64,000 nt of DNA from Pezicula radicicola. Lineage: Eukaryota > Ascomycota > Leotiomycetes > Helotiales > Dermateaceae. Every line of letters begins with the position of its first letter. Positions within the stretch are counted from its first letter, which is position 1. The notes beneath the pieces are model-generated. The model was given only the letters and a program-made list of their open reading frames with translations. It was not told the DNA's origin and made no database searches. Position numbers and translations under genes: made by a program. The stretch is from assembly GCA_003008705.1 (NCBI GenBank), contig PDUO01000040.1:418604-482603 (forward strand), written 5' to 3'. This document shows, one piece after another, positions 11,424 to 25,674 of this stretch.

Positions 11424-13157
11424 TCTCAAACGTGTGCAGTGCCTGCCTCCTTATTACAAGGCGGCGATGAACTGCTTCCATCCACGAAGTCAATGTGTGC
11501 TATTGAGCTCAAAGGAAATGTTGGTCGGACGTGAAGCCCAGACTCGTTCCTCGTTGAGACGCAGCTCCACGATTCTTAGCTTAAAAATACGGGGAGATAA
11601 CAGACAACTACTCGTGCCTCTGAGTAGGTATGTACAGCAAGACGTATACTTCGTTGTGGTGGTAATGGTGCAAAAAGGAAAGAGTGCAAAGAAGCTCCTA
11701 GCAATATGCAGGATGAGATCAAAGATGAGGAAATATGAAGTGAAGGGGTTTCTGGGTCCATGCAGAATAAACAGCAACAGACAGTCTCGGATTGGAATGG
11801 GCACTTGTCCATTTAACTCTGCTCTCACATTCCTCAAGGTCTTCCATGCTGATGAGTGGTGGTGAGCAAAGCCAGTGGCTCAACTGCAATTCTATGAACT
11901 GCGTCGAAAACCTTCATCGCGAGGAAGGGGGCTTGAAAGGGATAAGGAGGCCGGTCGGTCCATTGTTGCTGGAAATTCTATTTGCTCCCGAGGCTGGCAT
12001 CGAGACGTCGTGGTCCTCCGGTCGCGAAGGCGATGCCGAATGGCAGAAAAATGACGCCTCCTGTCTACTACTAGCAAGAACATAAGAATTAAAGAGGCTC
12101 AAGCAATAGTTAGCGGAAGAGGGATCCAGCACAAGTGAGATGCTGATGCTGGTGCTGGTGCTGATGCTAATGATGAGGATATACTTATTATACCTGGAGA
12201 GAAGATTGATAAGGAAGGTTAGGTAGGTCGGAAGGAGGTTAGGGCGTGCTCGGAGAGATTATTGCGACTTCTCACCAGTGGGGGTGAGGCTGGGGGTCAT
12301 ATAATAGTTACGGCGGCGGCATTAGAGAAACTAAGCGACGGACTGGTGAACTCTGAGGAGCTGGCGAAGTGTGTGCTATTTGTCTGTCTTCCTGCAACTC
12401 GTATTCTTACTACGGTAATCCTATTGATTTATTTAAATCTCAAGAAATGCATGGGTAAGCTCCATCTACTCAAGCTGTCTCTAGCGGTCAATTGTTCGTT
12501 GATCTATGCTGCTGCTTTAGGTACTGTACGAGTACGGTGACCAACAACATTGGCAGGTCATTATCGCACAACAAAAACCTTTTGTTGCCATCTATGATGC
12601 CTCGTCCTCATCTTCTACGACCTCCTGGGCAACGCTATCATCCCGATGACTCGCAGTATACATTCTTGTCCAACACCAGACATGCGCTGTCTGCGTGGAT
12701 TCCATTATTCAGGGCTCCAGCGCATCACGAGGACACATCGATAAGGTACCGTCCGGTACCAACCAAACAACACCAGCAATCCATGGCGCCCGACAGCTGC
12801 CCCAGTTGCCCCTCCATGACCCCGCCAAGGGCCTTCCGCACCTATCACCGCATTGCCTACGCCAGCTAGAGCACTTTGAAGGGACCCTGAACGATGTCTG
12901 TACCAGTTACTCACCTTCCCTCCTTCCGTATCTTCGCCGTCATCTATGCAGTGCTCAAAGGCGGTCAAATCAGACAGCGTTTGGTAGTGGGAACAGTGTA
13001 TCCAAGACCCAGGCCGTTTCAAGACAACGAACTCTCCTCGCTCTTATATACCCCATCTTTCCGTCACCCAACTCCCTCTCCACAGATCAATAGCATCCCG
13101 CAGCAGTACACAGCAAGAAACAACTTCCTCTCTAATTCCAAAGCACATTCACATACA
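11424..13157. other. Divergent intergenic region
   Basis: This lies between the minus-strand membrane protein and the plus-strand reductase, so it should hold both promoters. A GCTGATGCTGGT-type microsatellite lies at about 12141-12176. CT-rich sequence at about 13020-13100 precedes the reductase start, as is common at fungal transcription starts. No gene is supported. Confidence 0.55.
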
Positions 13158-14200
<1,043 letters not shown>

Positions 14201-15160
14201 GCTGCGCATCACTTCTCGTCAATCCGATTACAGCGTTGTGTGCCCTGGATTTAAACTAGAAAGAGATTACTACACAGATAGATATTTCGGCGGGTTTTAA
14301 ATCAATTATATACCCTTCCAACATTCATACAAGGGGTTGCTTCGGGCTTTTTCTCCTGCTAATGGCCATATCAGCGAACGAGTGCTGTATCAGTAAGCGA
14401 GTGCTCACTGTTAGATGCAGCCATATATTTGGCAAAAAGCGGAAGTAGTGCTGTCGATCGCATCCCTTTTACATTATCTACTCTACTCGCTGGGCGGAAC
14501 GCTAGGCAGCCAAGGCTCCATTTCTAATTTTTCATTCTTGGAGGCGAAGTCTATACGAAGATCGTTCTCACTTGGACGTTAAGTCAGAAACGGCGTCGGA
14601 TTAACTTCCAGGACCTGCATGGCATCCTTGCATATTCTTATCACTCTAGTTCAAGTGATCTATCATTTCTCTGGCATTCGTTCATCTTACACTATTAAAT
14701 ATTCAGTTACGCAGACGTCTACATAGAGGTATTCTCAAGTTTGCTCCTTGCCAAGGTACCACTCTAACGGAAGCAAGTTGTAGAAATGATGGGAATACCA
14801 TAATGATGGGAATACCGTCATCTCTTCCCAAAATTCCCCAATTGGATCCAAAGCACCGCTAGGACGATCACCTGCATCAACACATTCTTATCGGTAGTCC
14901 GCAATACGCAATTGTGGTGATCTGTGCTTGGCTGCATACCACGTGCCGAGCTAAAATTGTACAAAGCTTATCATTAGAATGCCTTACATAAGAAAAGTTA
15001 ATTATCGAGTGGAAATCCGCGAGGGGAGTGACATGATAACAGTGTACGCCTCCCAAACCCCAGGTTCTGTCCCCCTTCGTCCCTGTCCCGGGAAGAGCTA
15101 TATCCACCACCACCAACGCCATGATACCTAATTCAACATAAGAAATATCTCCCGCCGGCC
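14201..15160. other. Intergenic, convergent gene ends
   Basis: No gene is supported. A short direct repeat (ATGATGGGAATACC, two copies at about 14786-14817) is the only structure noticed. Confidence 0.5.
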
Positions 15161-16388
15161 TTAGAAATAACAATCCTGTCCAAATCCGCTGCCAGTAATC
15201 TCTACTTTCTTCGCATCGCCCTGTTCTTCCTTCTCCGTCACTGCCGGTAGCTTTGGCGAATGTAAAGCCTCTTGAACTTTCTGCGCCAGTGCAGCATTAT
15301 TAATAGACACCCTCTGCCCTTGTTGTCTCAGCTTTGCTGCCCGAAGCTCGGTTTGGTATTCTGGTTCTTTCTTGGTATCTAGCGCTTTCTTTGGGGGTGT
15401 GGTGGGTTTCGATTTAGCTACATTTTCCGAGGTACTGGGCAAGACGGAGGAGTGTCGTTTGGTGGAAGGTTTGGAGCCTAGTCTAAGTGATCCAATACGA
15501 CCGAAGATGCTACCGGAGCGAAATGTCAATGGTGGTTTGATAGCAATTTCAAAGGGTAGAAAACTCACCTGGAACGACGAGATGGCTTTGGTGCTTCTTT
15601 GGGTTTCTCCGTGACTACTTCTGGAATCACAGCTGGAGCTTCTGACAAGGCCCCGTTCTCAGCAACTTGTATTTCGGACGGCGGTTTTGAGGCTACTTCA
15701 GGAAGCTCGATGGCACTATCAGGAATTGTTTGGACTTTGGATATGGTGTCTTGCTCTGCCTCTACTATCGGCTCGTTGGGAGACACTGTTGGTGCTGCTG
15801 TCGGCTCTTCCACTGCCTTTGATTCGGAGGAGGGTGAAATATCCTCTGGCTGGATTTTCTCGCCATCTTCTACCGGTGGGGTGGGAATTGCCACAACCTC
15901 GATGTTGTGATTTTCAGCGACCGGCGATGACGGTAATGGCAAATCCTCTGGGCGTACAGGCTTCTCATTGTCCGTTTTAACTTCCGACGCACCTTTCTCC
16001 GGTGTTGACTCGACAGGCGTTTCTTGAACGGGTATTTCTATGATTTTGCTTCCTTCCGCATCTGCACCATCTTGCACCACGTCTACTTGTTTAGTAGCAT
16101 TTTCCTCGGCAACTGCATTGTCTGTTGGCTCTGGTAATGTAGTTGATTTTGTTAAGGCGGGCTTCTCCGCAACAACCGGCAACGCAGAAAGCGGCGCTTT
16201 CGACCTTTTCCTGAAAAGGCTTGAAAGAGAAAGAGTTCTGGAAGGCCTCTTGGTGTCTTTGACAGTATTTTGCTGTACTTGTTTTGCAGTCAGAAGCTGC
16301 CGAAAGTTCTGGGGTGGTAACACTTACTCTTGGTATCCTTCCCCTCATTCTGAGATCTCATTTTCGCCGAAAAAAATGATTTGGCCAT
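15161..16388 (-). CDS. Low-complexity P/E/V-rich protein, unknown function
   Basis: Spliced model: 16328-16388, 15569-16277, 15161-15509 (minus), 372 aa. The introns (16278-16327 and 15510-15568) have GTAAGT and GTGAGT donors and join the frames exactly. The N-terminus MAKSFFSAKMRSQNEG is basic, and TLSLSSLFRKRSK follows. The middle is dominated by Pro, Glu, Val and Thr (for example VEDGEKIQPEDISPSSES) and should be disordered. The C-terminal third has a short basic helix-prone segment (ELRAAKLRQQGQRVS). No known domain is recognised. The three-exon structure with consistent phases argues that it is a real gene despite the low complexity. Confidence 0.65.
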
Positions 16389-19300
16389 TTTGACTTCTAC
16401 AAGTAGCGACTGAATTGGTGCAGGAAAGAGAAAGAGAGAGACACAGTAAAGACCTCGACGATTTGAGAAAAAGCAAAAGCAAAAGAGACAACGGCGAAGG
16501 GATTCTAAGACTAGCCACGGCAAGTTCCCCAGGTTTTAAAGAATATCCTGGGGCAAATTGCACGGTTACATTTGAATTCAGCCGAGATCGAAGCCACCCC
16601 AGATGCGCCATAAACAGCTTACTGGCCGGGACCACAGGCTCCTTGCATGCTTTGCACCACAAGAAGAGATTGGAGCATACGCGTAAACTGGTGGCACTTG
16701 CACCGAAGTTCTGCTTGGGGACCGATCATTGGTCTCGTGCCTTCCTATTTGGCTTCTGTTTGGCTGCTTGTCAAATGTTGAGCCAATTTTACAGCACGCG
16801 ATCGGATGTTGTGAGCGCCATGGGCAGAACTAGGTACGCGCATCCATATCAATATTTGAGTGGATATGCCGGCTCTTCTGAGCTTTTGTCTCCCCACAGT
16901 TTAGTAAGCCCCTAAAATGACTGTAAGTGCTTACTTCCCTGTCTAGCGAAGCATGTTTCTCCGCATTCAGCAAGCCACCAACCTTAAAGAGTCAACTCGA
17001 GCACACCATCAATAACAAGCCAAGTTATTAAAAGTGCCATCTTCTCTGCATTCGTCGACTTGCATTTTCTTTCAGTAACATCTTTTATACTTACCAAACT
17101 TCGCCTGCTTCGACTTCCTGAAGTATCCACTGGCTACGACGACTTTCGGATTAGTGTCCTGAAAGCCGTTTGAGAGTCTGGGTCCGCTGCGGAGATACTA
17201 CCGAGACGGTTATTACCGAGGATTCACCCAGGGCGAGTTGCGATCGACTCATCCAATAGTTGAACAGTAGCGGTAGTCCATGCGGAGAACTCTGTACTAA
17301 AAGGTTATATTATTGCTACCCGTACCTTAGCAAGCGCTTAGTGTGCATTTCAACCGTTTTACGTACGTTCGTGGTACAACTATTCATTTTCAATGCCATG
17401 CAAAATGGCGTGAACCGCCGTGTATCATTTCTTTTCCACTGAGATTGACTGCGGGATATTGGTGTTGTATTTTGGACTTTCTATGGCAAATGCTGGTATT
17501 CTGTTGTATTGGTAATCGACTCAGTTCGTGGCAGTTGTAGAAAGACCGTGCCATGAGTTGAGGAAGTCGCTCCCTTCATTTGTTTTGCGATATATCCGGC
17601 CAGGCCGGTGACAGGTAGCAAGCTAGTGCTTAAAGTGGTTGGAGACCTCGAATTATTCTGTAACACCAAAACGCTTCTTGCGCTACTTGATCTTAGTTTT
17701 TAACGCTCTTTGCTTTTGAGAGAATCAAAGGTTGCTCATCTGTTCTGTACTACTTGATTGGAAAAGTTGGTTCAATGGCCTAATATGCGACGTCTCAAGA
17801 TCTCAACTTCTTGTATGTGTATTTCATATGGTAGTGGTTAAGTGATGCAAGAGGTTGTACATACAATTAGTTCTCCAGATCTGATGAGTAGAAATGATGA
17901 AGATCCATGTATGGCCTCTGTCTAAAAGTACTGTACAAGTTTCCAAAGCAACTCTAAGATAGTAGGCGCAAAAGGTGCCCGTTTTGGAGAAATGGAAACC
18001 GCTTTGAAGCGACGCCTCTCACATAATCAGTAATTTCTGGCTTTGTGTAATTGCTACGTCCATTGTCGTTATGTCGAAGAAGTCATTCATGATAATCATA
18101 AGCACTTCCTTCACTATTAAACCTGGAATGCTCCGGTGCGACCAAGGCAGTCGTATCATAAAATGATAAGTCAAGGTCATCTTTGCAGTTACGTCTTGAT
18201 TGGGCGATTAGGCCATTAGACAACTTGATATATCGCAGATTAGTCCAATTAACCACTGTATCACTAGCAAAGCCATTGAATTGGGACATGTATGACTATC
18301 CATGTTCTTCGGTCTTTTTATTTGCGCTACGTAGATGCATAGCCTGATTTTGAGAGAGACCTTGTCAGGCGCCTAGATATCTACGCATTCCTTATGCTTT
18401 TATAGTACTACAGAGTCGAAGGTGATTGCGACCTTGGATTCTTAGTTGTTCGTTGAATCCCGATATGAAAGATTATTTCTCTACGATCTTAACACCCTCA
18501 AGATAAGCAGACAAAGTGTTGTGTGTACGAAATGATCTATCAGATAAGGTACTCGTAGTACAAAATCTGCTATCCAAATACACGAAGCCGCTTGGAGTTA
18601 GCAAACGTCATATCTCACCAGCAGAGTAGGATATATTAGTCTGCCTCTTTCTTCATAGCCTCCTAGAGCCACCACTCCTTGAAAATCATATTGTGCGAGG
18701 CTTTGAGGGTCATCACCGCATTGATTGGAGCGTAGTAACGGCAATCAGCTTGTACAATGAAAGAGGCGACCTCTGTGCAAGCCTCACATACGTCATAATC
18801 TATGCACAGTGTTATAAATCTTCGTTTCATTAGGTTCCTGGTCAGCCTGTAGCAGAATAATATTATGTCTACCTTGCTACCTTAACCATTCAGCACGGAG
18901 GATTTCCACCAGCTACAGTCTTGACATATTTGACTGTGCTTAGACACAGAAGAAGTCAGTGCTGTTGTGTGTAAAATATTGCTGAGCTGAAAAACGCATG
19001 TAGCCACGTGGAAACATGATAATACAGGTAGGAAGTATACTGAGTGGCGCTCTACGACCAATAAAAGTTGTGTCGAGTGTCCCCAAGACAATTAAGACAG
19101 CTGGAAAGGGACGAATCCTCTCAACTCGAGAGTGAGATCTTTGTGCTTTTACCTTAGAGTTGAATCTTTTGATTCGGCTGCATATCTTAGCAACCCTACT
19201 GGCTGGCTATTTAGACGATGCATTCCGGAGATTGGACCCTTACAGGGAAATCGATGCATCGTTACGCCAATGGATAGAGAGGTAATACCTTCTTTTACTT

Positions 19301-19607
19301 CTGGAAGAAAATAAATGGGGGTTTCTCTTTATTTTTTTCAACCTTGAAAGACACTACCTGGATTTTTTTTATCTATTTATTTTCCCTTATTTCAGGCCTA
19401 GAGCTACATACAGTAGTTAGGTAATCAAAAAGAAGAAAAAAATCCATTGTCACACCTCGGCAAATAAAGGGGGGTCGCTTAAAGATTGCGGCTCAACCAA
19501 AAAAGGGGCGAGGATAAAAAAGTCTTCATGGATTATAAAACCCAAGCCAACAGAAAACCTGTTCAGGAATGATTTGATAAGAAGAAATGAATAAAAACAA
19601 AATGTGC
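16389..19607. other. Long intergenic stretch without a supported gene
   Basis: Only short, unconserved open frames occur. A minus-strand stretch at about 18660-18800 reads as a Cys/Ala-containing peptide ending in FKEWWL, but with no start and no recognisable family; it may be a fragment of a dead gene. The right end approaches the tRNA gene. Confidence 0.45.
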
Positions 19608-19612
19608 AAAAA
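19608..19612 (-). terminator. Pol III oligo-T terminator of tRNA-Cys
   Basis: Five Ts on the minus strand begin four bases past the discriminator of the tRNA-Cys gene, as expected for RNA polymerase III termination. Confidence 0.7.
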
Positions 19613-19615
19613 GGA

Positions 19616-19700
19616 AGCTCCCAATCTGGATTGAACAGATGACCTGCAGGATGATGTTTGCACACTGCAACCCGACGCTCTACCACTGAGCTATAGGAGC
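19616..19700 (-). tRNA. tRNA-Cys (GCA) with a 13-nt intron
   Basis: On the minus strand the acceptor arms GCTCCTA/TGGGAGC pair (one G-T). The D arm is GCTC-AGTGGTA-GAGC and the T arm ATCTG-TTCAATC-CAGAT is perfect. The anticodon is GCA preceded by T33 and followed by G37. Total length including the discriminator is 85 nt, implying a 13-nt intron at the canonical 37/38 site (TGTGCAAACATCA). The unpaired discriminator is T, the identity base of cysteine tRNAs. The only blemish is a T-C mismatch at the 27-43 position of the anticodon stem. Functional pol III promoter boxes lie in the D and T arms. Confidence 0.87.
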
Positions 19701-20226
19701 TTTGGACTGTTTATTGGATAACGTTGTTGGTAATTGAATTTTTGTGGCAAGCAAAGGTTCTTATTTGTGAGTCATTTTTAGGAGTCATATACTTGGGAGG
19801 GGTCATACTAGTGTGGCTTAGTGCACAATTAGTTTAAGGATTAGGTACCTTACCTAGGTACCTTAGGTATATTCGAAGACAGTACACTCAACTTACATTT
19901 TGCTTTTAATTGGTTTGTAGCACGGTAACATTTCGACTCATTTTCGTTCATTTTTTACCTGTTATTTTTGTCCCTACATTGCAAGGCAAGGACAAATCTT
20001 TGAATTAATAGGCTTATTGCGCTTTTGCAAACGAAGAAGATGCTTTGCTTGAAAATCGAATTTAGAATGATGGCTGTGAGTTAAATACTATACTGGAAAG
20101 ATATATAAAGAGGTAGAGAAGTAAAGATAGTTTAGCTCATCATTCAGATAAACCCCTGACCTATTCCTTACGAATGTACAAACTTCGACAACGCCAAGAT
20201 TAAAGTCTGACCTCAATCGCACTGTC
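19701..20226. other. Intergenic
   Basis: Holds the 5' flank of the tRNA gene, with overlapping GGTACCTTACCTAGGTACC palindromic words at about 19845-19864. No gene seen. Confidence 0.5.
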
Positions 20227-21439
20227 TTAAGATGCAGTTACGAAGGAAATATCATCGACGTAGTAAGTGCGTGACGTCTGGATATTGATCGTACAAGTCA
20301 TGTGCACATTGAATGTCAACGCCGTAGTTGAGTCCGATGTGTATGTCCCTGTACTCTGAAGCTGTTGGGTACGCTGTTGTTGAGCTGGTGGTAGCAGCTA
20401 ACAGGCTCAAACTTAAAGATAGTTCATTAGTCGAAGTAGGAGCAACGACGGTAGGTTAGAGCTTGAAATTAGCTCTCCCAAAGCTGTTCGCAATACCGTT
20501 GTAGAGCTGGAGGCAACAGCTAACAAGCTCGAACTTGAAGTAAGCTCGCCTGTGGAAGTAGAGGCAGCGATGAAGAGGCTGAAGTCTGAGGTTGGGTTAT
20601 CCAAAGCTGCTGAGTATGTTGTAGTAGAGCTAGAAGCCGCAACTGAAAAGCTTAAACTTGAGGGGGGCTAAAGCTGTTTGGTACACCGTTGTGGAGTTAA
20701 CAGGTACACTTGACAGATTTAGGCTTGAATTGACTGAATTTGGAACTGTTTGGTAAACAATTGCTGAACTCTTAGTCTCGTTCCAGACGCTGGAAATGCT
20801 GGTGGGTGTTGGTATACTTGCAAAGTATGTGGTTTGACTCAAAGATACAGTCCGATTCCTGGATATTGTTTGATTCAGAGATGTCTTTTGGTATGGCGAC
20901 GTAGTTTGATTCAAAGATACAGTCTCGTTCCTGAATATGGTTTGATTTAAAGCTGTGCTTTGATATCAAGATGTTGTTTGGTTTACTGTAGTGGATCCAT
21001 CAGAGGGTGTACTTGGGATGGAAACTATATTCGCTGAAGTGGTTGAATTCCTAAAGTAGTACATATTGAGTGGATCGAAGGATCCGCAAGTCTTGTCGAC
21101 CCCGGCTGAACAAGCATCGTTCCCCGCGCAAGGAAAGTTGCAGTCTGTTTCGAGAGCTTTTGTACTTGCATTGTTAACCGTATCCCCACAGTAACATTCT
21201 TGTCCATATTCCAGCCCAATCCAGATAAATCCAGTACATGCGGCTGCACACATCTTCACTGTCATAAGATCATCGGAGTACGCGCTGCTAGTGAGAGCTC
21301 GCACACCATTTGCTTCTCTATAACATCTTGCATAATTATAGCTTGCGATAGTGGTAACTGATCGAGAAAAAGGAGTGCTATGGACCAAAATATTGAAAAA
21401 ACTGAGGGTTCCTACAACATTAATGAAAGCGGACTTCAT
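20227..21439 (-). pseudogene. Broken WSC-domain cell-wall protein gene
   Basis: The first 157 codons (from ATG at 21439) encode a signal peptide and a WSC domain with the expected cysteines (YARCYREANGVRAL, CAAACTGF, YCGDTV, CNFPCAGN, CGSFDPLNMYYF), normally a beta-glucan-binding extracellular module. A TGA follows at 20966-20968. Beyond it the same frame continues as a Thr/Asn/Gln repeat tail (about 80-bp DNA repeats, 20820-20990) until a frame change at the run of six Gs near 20671. Two more frame changes (near 20440 and 20350) are needed to reach a plausible C-terminus (SRTYYVDDISFVTAS) ending at 20227. One stop and three frameshifts indicate a pseudogene, or a gene ending early as a short WSC protein; assembly errors in the homopolymer remain possible. 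Confidence 0.65.
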
Positions 21440-22417
21440 GTGCGCTGTACGATTAAAAGAGTAAAACTGTTTATATTTTCAGTGCCAGTTCCTTCTTTGT
21501 AACGAAGTTGTCGAATGCCCTACGATCCCAAGAGAAAATAGTGCTCAATCTTCAGGTGTTCCGAATTCGATGAATGTGGTGACCTGAAGAAGGCTTGACA
21601 GCTGAACGGGAGTTGACCAAGATGGGATCCACTTGGCTGCCTTGATTAGTTGTGCCGATGCCTTTTTGTTTGTAAACGGACAGAAAACACAGGAGTAGCA
21701 GTCGAGAAGACTGTTGTTTCCTATTCTTATTTGACAATGCGAATACAACATTCTGTTTATGCCTCTCGTTTGAATATGTGTGAGCTCTAGGAGACAGCCT
21801 TTCTGCGTCGCTTAAAAACAAACCTTAGGAACCTAACCTGCAATGAAAGCATGAAAATCAACAACTGCATTACTCAAGCCAATTAGATGATCGTTGTGAC
21901 CCTACGCCTACGGTCTATGGAACGTGGAAAACTTGATTGTATTGAAGGCAATTGTGAGCTGGAGCAAAGGTTTGTGGCCGCTGTGAGCTGGCTCTCGTTT
22001 CTATGACGTCGTCGTTCATTGTACTGTACGAAGTATTCAGTACAATACCTCTATAATTCCGGCAAGGCACCTTGGCATCGGTCTGCAAATAATTGCGTAC
22101 TGTACCTTACCTATGTATTTGCAACTCAGGGGAACTTGCCCCTTCTCAGTACTGAAAATAAAGGATTGTCAACTTGTCGGACAATTGGAAAATATTTTGA
22201 ATATTCCCTGTTGTTGACGTCTCTCTTGGTCGGTGTCGTACGCCGTACTCGTGCATTTTCTACTGCAACCAATGCCGGACCTACCTATCATAGATGAGCT
22301 TGAAATCCTGCACCCCATCCCAATTGCTCTGGCAGATAAGTTCAGAGTGTGATGATGCCTCAGAGATAGATATTCTGCATATTGTTCTAGTAGGAAGGCC
22401 CCAATTCTGCCTACAAT
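21440..22417. other. Intergenic, upstream of the SPX-EXS gene
   Basis: Divergent promoter region between the WSC pseudogene and the phosphate exporter. The exporter's frame stays open upstream of its intron only by chance (22294-22417). No other gene seen. Confidence 0.5.
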
Positions 22418-25400
22418 ATGAAGTTTGCCAAGGAGCTCGAACAGGACTTGGTCCCAGGTACGAAATTTATTACTCTAAACGCCACCGCCCCGCGTCAAGA
22501 TTATCTTCCCCTTTTCGCCTTCGTGGAACTACCGCTGATAGATGGGCAGAATGGCGGGCAATGTACCTCGATTACAAGCAAGGCAAGAAGAAAGTCAAGG
22601 CTGTCTCTCGAGCTGCTTCTCGTGCCAATGCGACTCCTCGAACCCCTGCTGCACCGAATTTACTACCAGCAAATCCTCCTCGCGACACTAGCCTCTACGG
22701 CTCGACCTCACCCTTTGGACTTAGAGCTACTCCTAGATCCAAAAGATATGGCGACGGCGACGATGAGCCTGTGGATCCTCTGCGGAAGTCACCAGCACCG
22801 CCAGGGGCCGACTCGCGACCAGATACAGAGGAGTCAATAGAGGGCCCTGCGAAGAAACCGAAGGAAACATCACCCGTACTCATACCTGCGAAACCCTCCA
22901 TCTCTTCTCCCGATACAGACGTGGTGCAATATGGAAGTTTTGTTCCCACACCTCCAAAACCAAAACGCAGACCTCATCCGTTCGAATTGCCCGATCCTGC
23001 CTTACCTACGGAAACTCCACTACAAAGCCCATCACGAGCAGCTGTGGTGCCCAACAAACGCCCCAGTTCAGCCCATGCTGATCGCGCAGCTGCTCAAAGA
23101 GCTCAGCCTATGAGCATACCCACGAATGCATATGAAGTTGGACCAACGACACCACCTCCACATCGAACAACCTTTGCTTCACTTCGTAGTCGAGATACAA
23201 ACAAACGGCCTTTCAATGTGCGGCGAATGTTCTCGATTGGTACACCATTATCTTCTTCTGAGGCTGGAAAGCTGGACATGGATATGGCAGTTTTGGACCA
23301 AGTTAAAATGCGGCAGAAGGAATTCTTTTGGTGGATGGACAAAGAGTTGGAGAAGGTCGAGACATTTTACAAACAGAAGGAAGACGAATCTGGAGAGCGT
23401 CTGAGAGTGTTGCGGGAACAGCTACATGTTATGCGGAACCGCAGGATACAAGAGGTAGCGGAAGCACAGCGCGACAAAGCTCTTCGAGAGCAGGCCGAGC
23501 GAGCAATTTTTGACTTTGGAGGCAAGAAGACGCGGAAGGTAGCCAACGATGATGCCCGCCGTCCACCTTCGCGAGATCAGGTTCATGCATGGCTTGACCC
23601 TCTTGAAAGACGATGGGACGAAGCCAAAGCCAAAGCTTTTGGTCCACGGCTAGGACAAAATTCCAAAGCGCTGCAAGATATGGAACGATCACCAGAATTG
23701 AAAACCAACCAACCTCCAATCCGAAACGGGCAAACAGACGAAGGACGTGATTATGTTCGCAGGCCGCATCATGAACAGGATGTTCCCTACCGTACTGCGA
23801 AGAGGAAGTTAAAGATGGCTCTCCAGGAATATTACAGGAGTATGGAGTTGCTTAAATCTTACGCATTACTCAATCGGACGGCATTCCGCAAGATCAACAA
23901 GAAATACGACAAGGCTGTTGATGCCCACCCGCCATTGCGATATATGTCTGAGAAGGTCAGTAAGTCATGGTTTGTCCAGAGCGATGTTCTTGACGGTCAC
24001 ATACATACCGTGGAAGACCTATACGCTAGGTACTTTGAAAAGGGCAACCACAAGGTCGCAACAGGTAAACTTCGAAGCTCTACTGGACGACTAGGTGACC
24101 GATCAGGTAGCGCTTTTGCAAATGGGTTGCTTATTGGAACCGGAGCCGTTTTCACGATCCAAGGAATTATATACGGAGCGCAGCTCTTGTTCCACCCAGA
24201 TCCTACGGTACGGATACAGACGAACTATCTCTTGCAGATTTACGCTGGCTATTTCTTTGGCCTCTATCTCTTGGCATGGTTTTGTCTGGATTGTAGCATC
24301 TGGACTCGGCACAAGATAAACTACCAATTTGTTTTCGAATTTGATCCTCGGAATAACCTGGATTGGCGGCAGCTCGCTGAGTTTCCATCATTCTTCATCT
24401 TTCTGTTTGGGCTTTTCATCTGGCTCAACTTTTCCCGTTACGGAACTTCTGAGTTGTACATTTACTACCCGGTCATCCTGCTCTTCATCACTGTTCTTAT
24501 TGTCTTTATGCCAGCTCCTGTATTGTATTATAAATCAAGGAGATGGTTTGTATATTCTCATTGGAGATTGCTTTTGGCTGGATTATACCCTGTGGAGTTT
24601 CGAGATTTCTTTTTGGGGGATATGTATTGCTCTTTGACCTATTCAATGGCCAACATAGAGCTCTTTTTTTGCTTATATGCAACATACTGGGGAAAGCCAG
24701 CTCAGTGCAACTCGACACACTCTCGGCTCCTGGGATTTTTCACCACTCTACCGAGCATCTGGCGTGGGATGCAGTGTATTCGCCGTTATTACGATACAAG
24801 AAACGCTTTTCCACATCTCGTCAATTGTGGTAAATACAGTATGTCAATCATGTACTATATGACCCTTTCGCTTTACCGAATTCATCGATCAAACAATATG
24901 CTAGCCCTTTTTGCGACCTTCGCAACTATCAATGCGATCTACTCTTCCATCTGGGATCTCTTCATGGATTGGTCACTTCTACAACCCCAAGCAAAGAATC
25001 GTTTCCTTCGAAATGTGAAAGGATTTAAGAGTAGTTGGTGGTACTATGGGGCCATGATCCTGGATCCGATTCTCAGATTTAATTGGATATTTTACGCCAT
25101 ATATACCCACGACCTTCAGCACAGCAGTATTGTCTCATTTTTGGTGGGCTTCTCTGAAATAACTCGGCGTGGTATTTGGACTCTTTTCCGTGTGGAGAAT
25201 GAGCATTGTGCAAATGTCGCCAGGTTCAAAGCATCCCGCGATGTTCCTCTCCCATACGAACTTGATGAGAGCTCAGACGAAGAATTCCAGCGCCAACAGA
25301 CAGCCCTGGGGCGTGAGCCTACACTGGGTTCCCCTGCTCTCACTCGAACCAGAAGTACGACGACTGGTGCACTTGAAGCGCAAGTGTCTAATACTAGCTT

Positions 25401-25674
25401 ATCACTTCGTCGTCGTCCCGTTATTTCAAGGACGCTAACAAAAATTGTTGCCGAGGCCCACACGCAAGATTTTGAGAAGAAACGAAAGCCTGGCGGTGGA
25501 GAGAGTGGCAAGCTGCTCCCGAGAGCCGAAATGAGCGACGATGGAAGGGATGGAAGCAGTGATGATGATGATGAAGTTGATGAGCAGGATATGCTGGATG
25601 CTGGTGAATTGACTAAGAAAAGTGGCGAGTATGAGCATAATGGCAACGGATCACCGTCAAGCAAGCGTAGATAA
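22418..25674 (+). CDS. SPX-EXS phosphate exporter, Syg1/Xpr1 family
   Basis: Exons 22418-22457 and 22550-25674 give 1054 aa. The first exon encodes only MKFAKELEQDLVP; the 92-bp intron (GTACGA...GGGCAG) then joins it to EWRAMYLDYKQGKKKVK, restoring the hallmark SPX N-terminus. The SPX domain is split by a long disordered insert (about residues 45-270). It resumes with helical segments ending in RKINKKYDK near residue 460. The EXS part (about residues 535-900) has eight or so TM helices and conserved pieces such as FRDFFLGDMYCSLTYS and YRIHRSNN. An acidic Ser-rich tail follows. SPX domains sense inositol pyrophosphates and EXS proteins of this family export phosphate from the plasma membrane or Golgi. 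The long insert is usual in filamentous fungi. Confidence 0.93.

Noticed and set aside
18083..18289. Minus-strand 68-codon open frame
   Set aside because: No conserved features and no supporting introns.
22294..22549. N-terminal extension of the SPX-EXS protein
   Set aside because: The open frame upstream is chance. The spliced start MKFAKELEQDLVP-EWRAMYLDYKQGK recreates the conserved SPX N-terminus.
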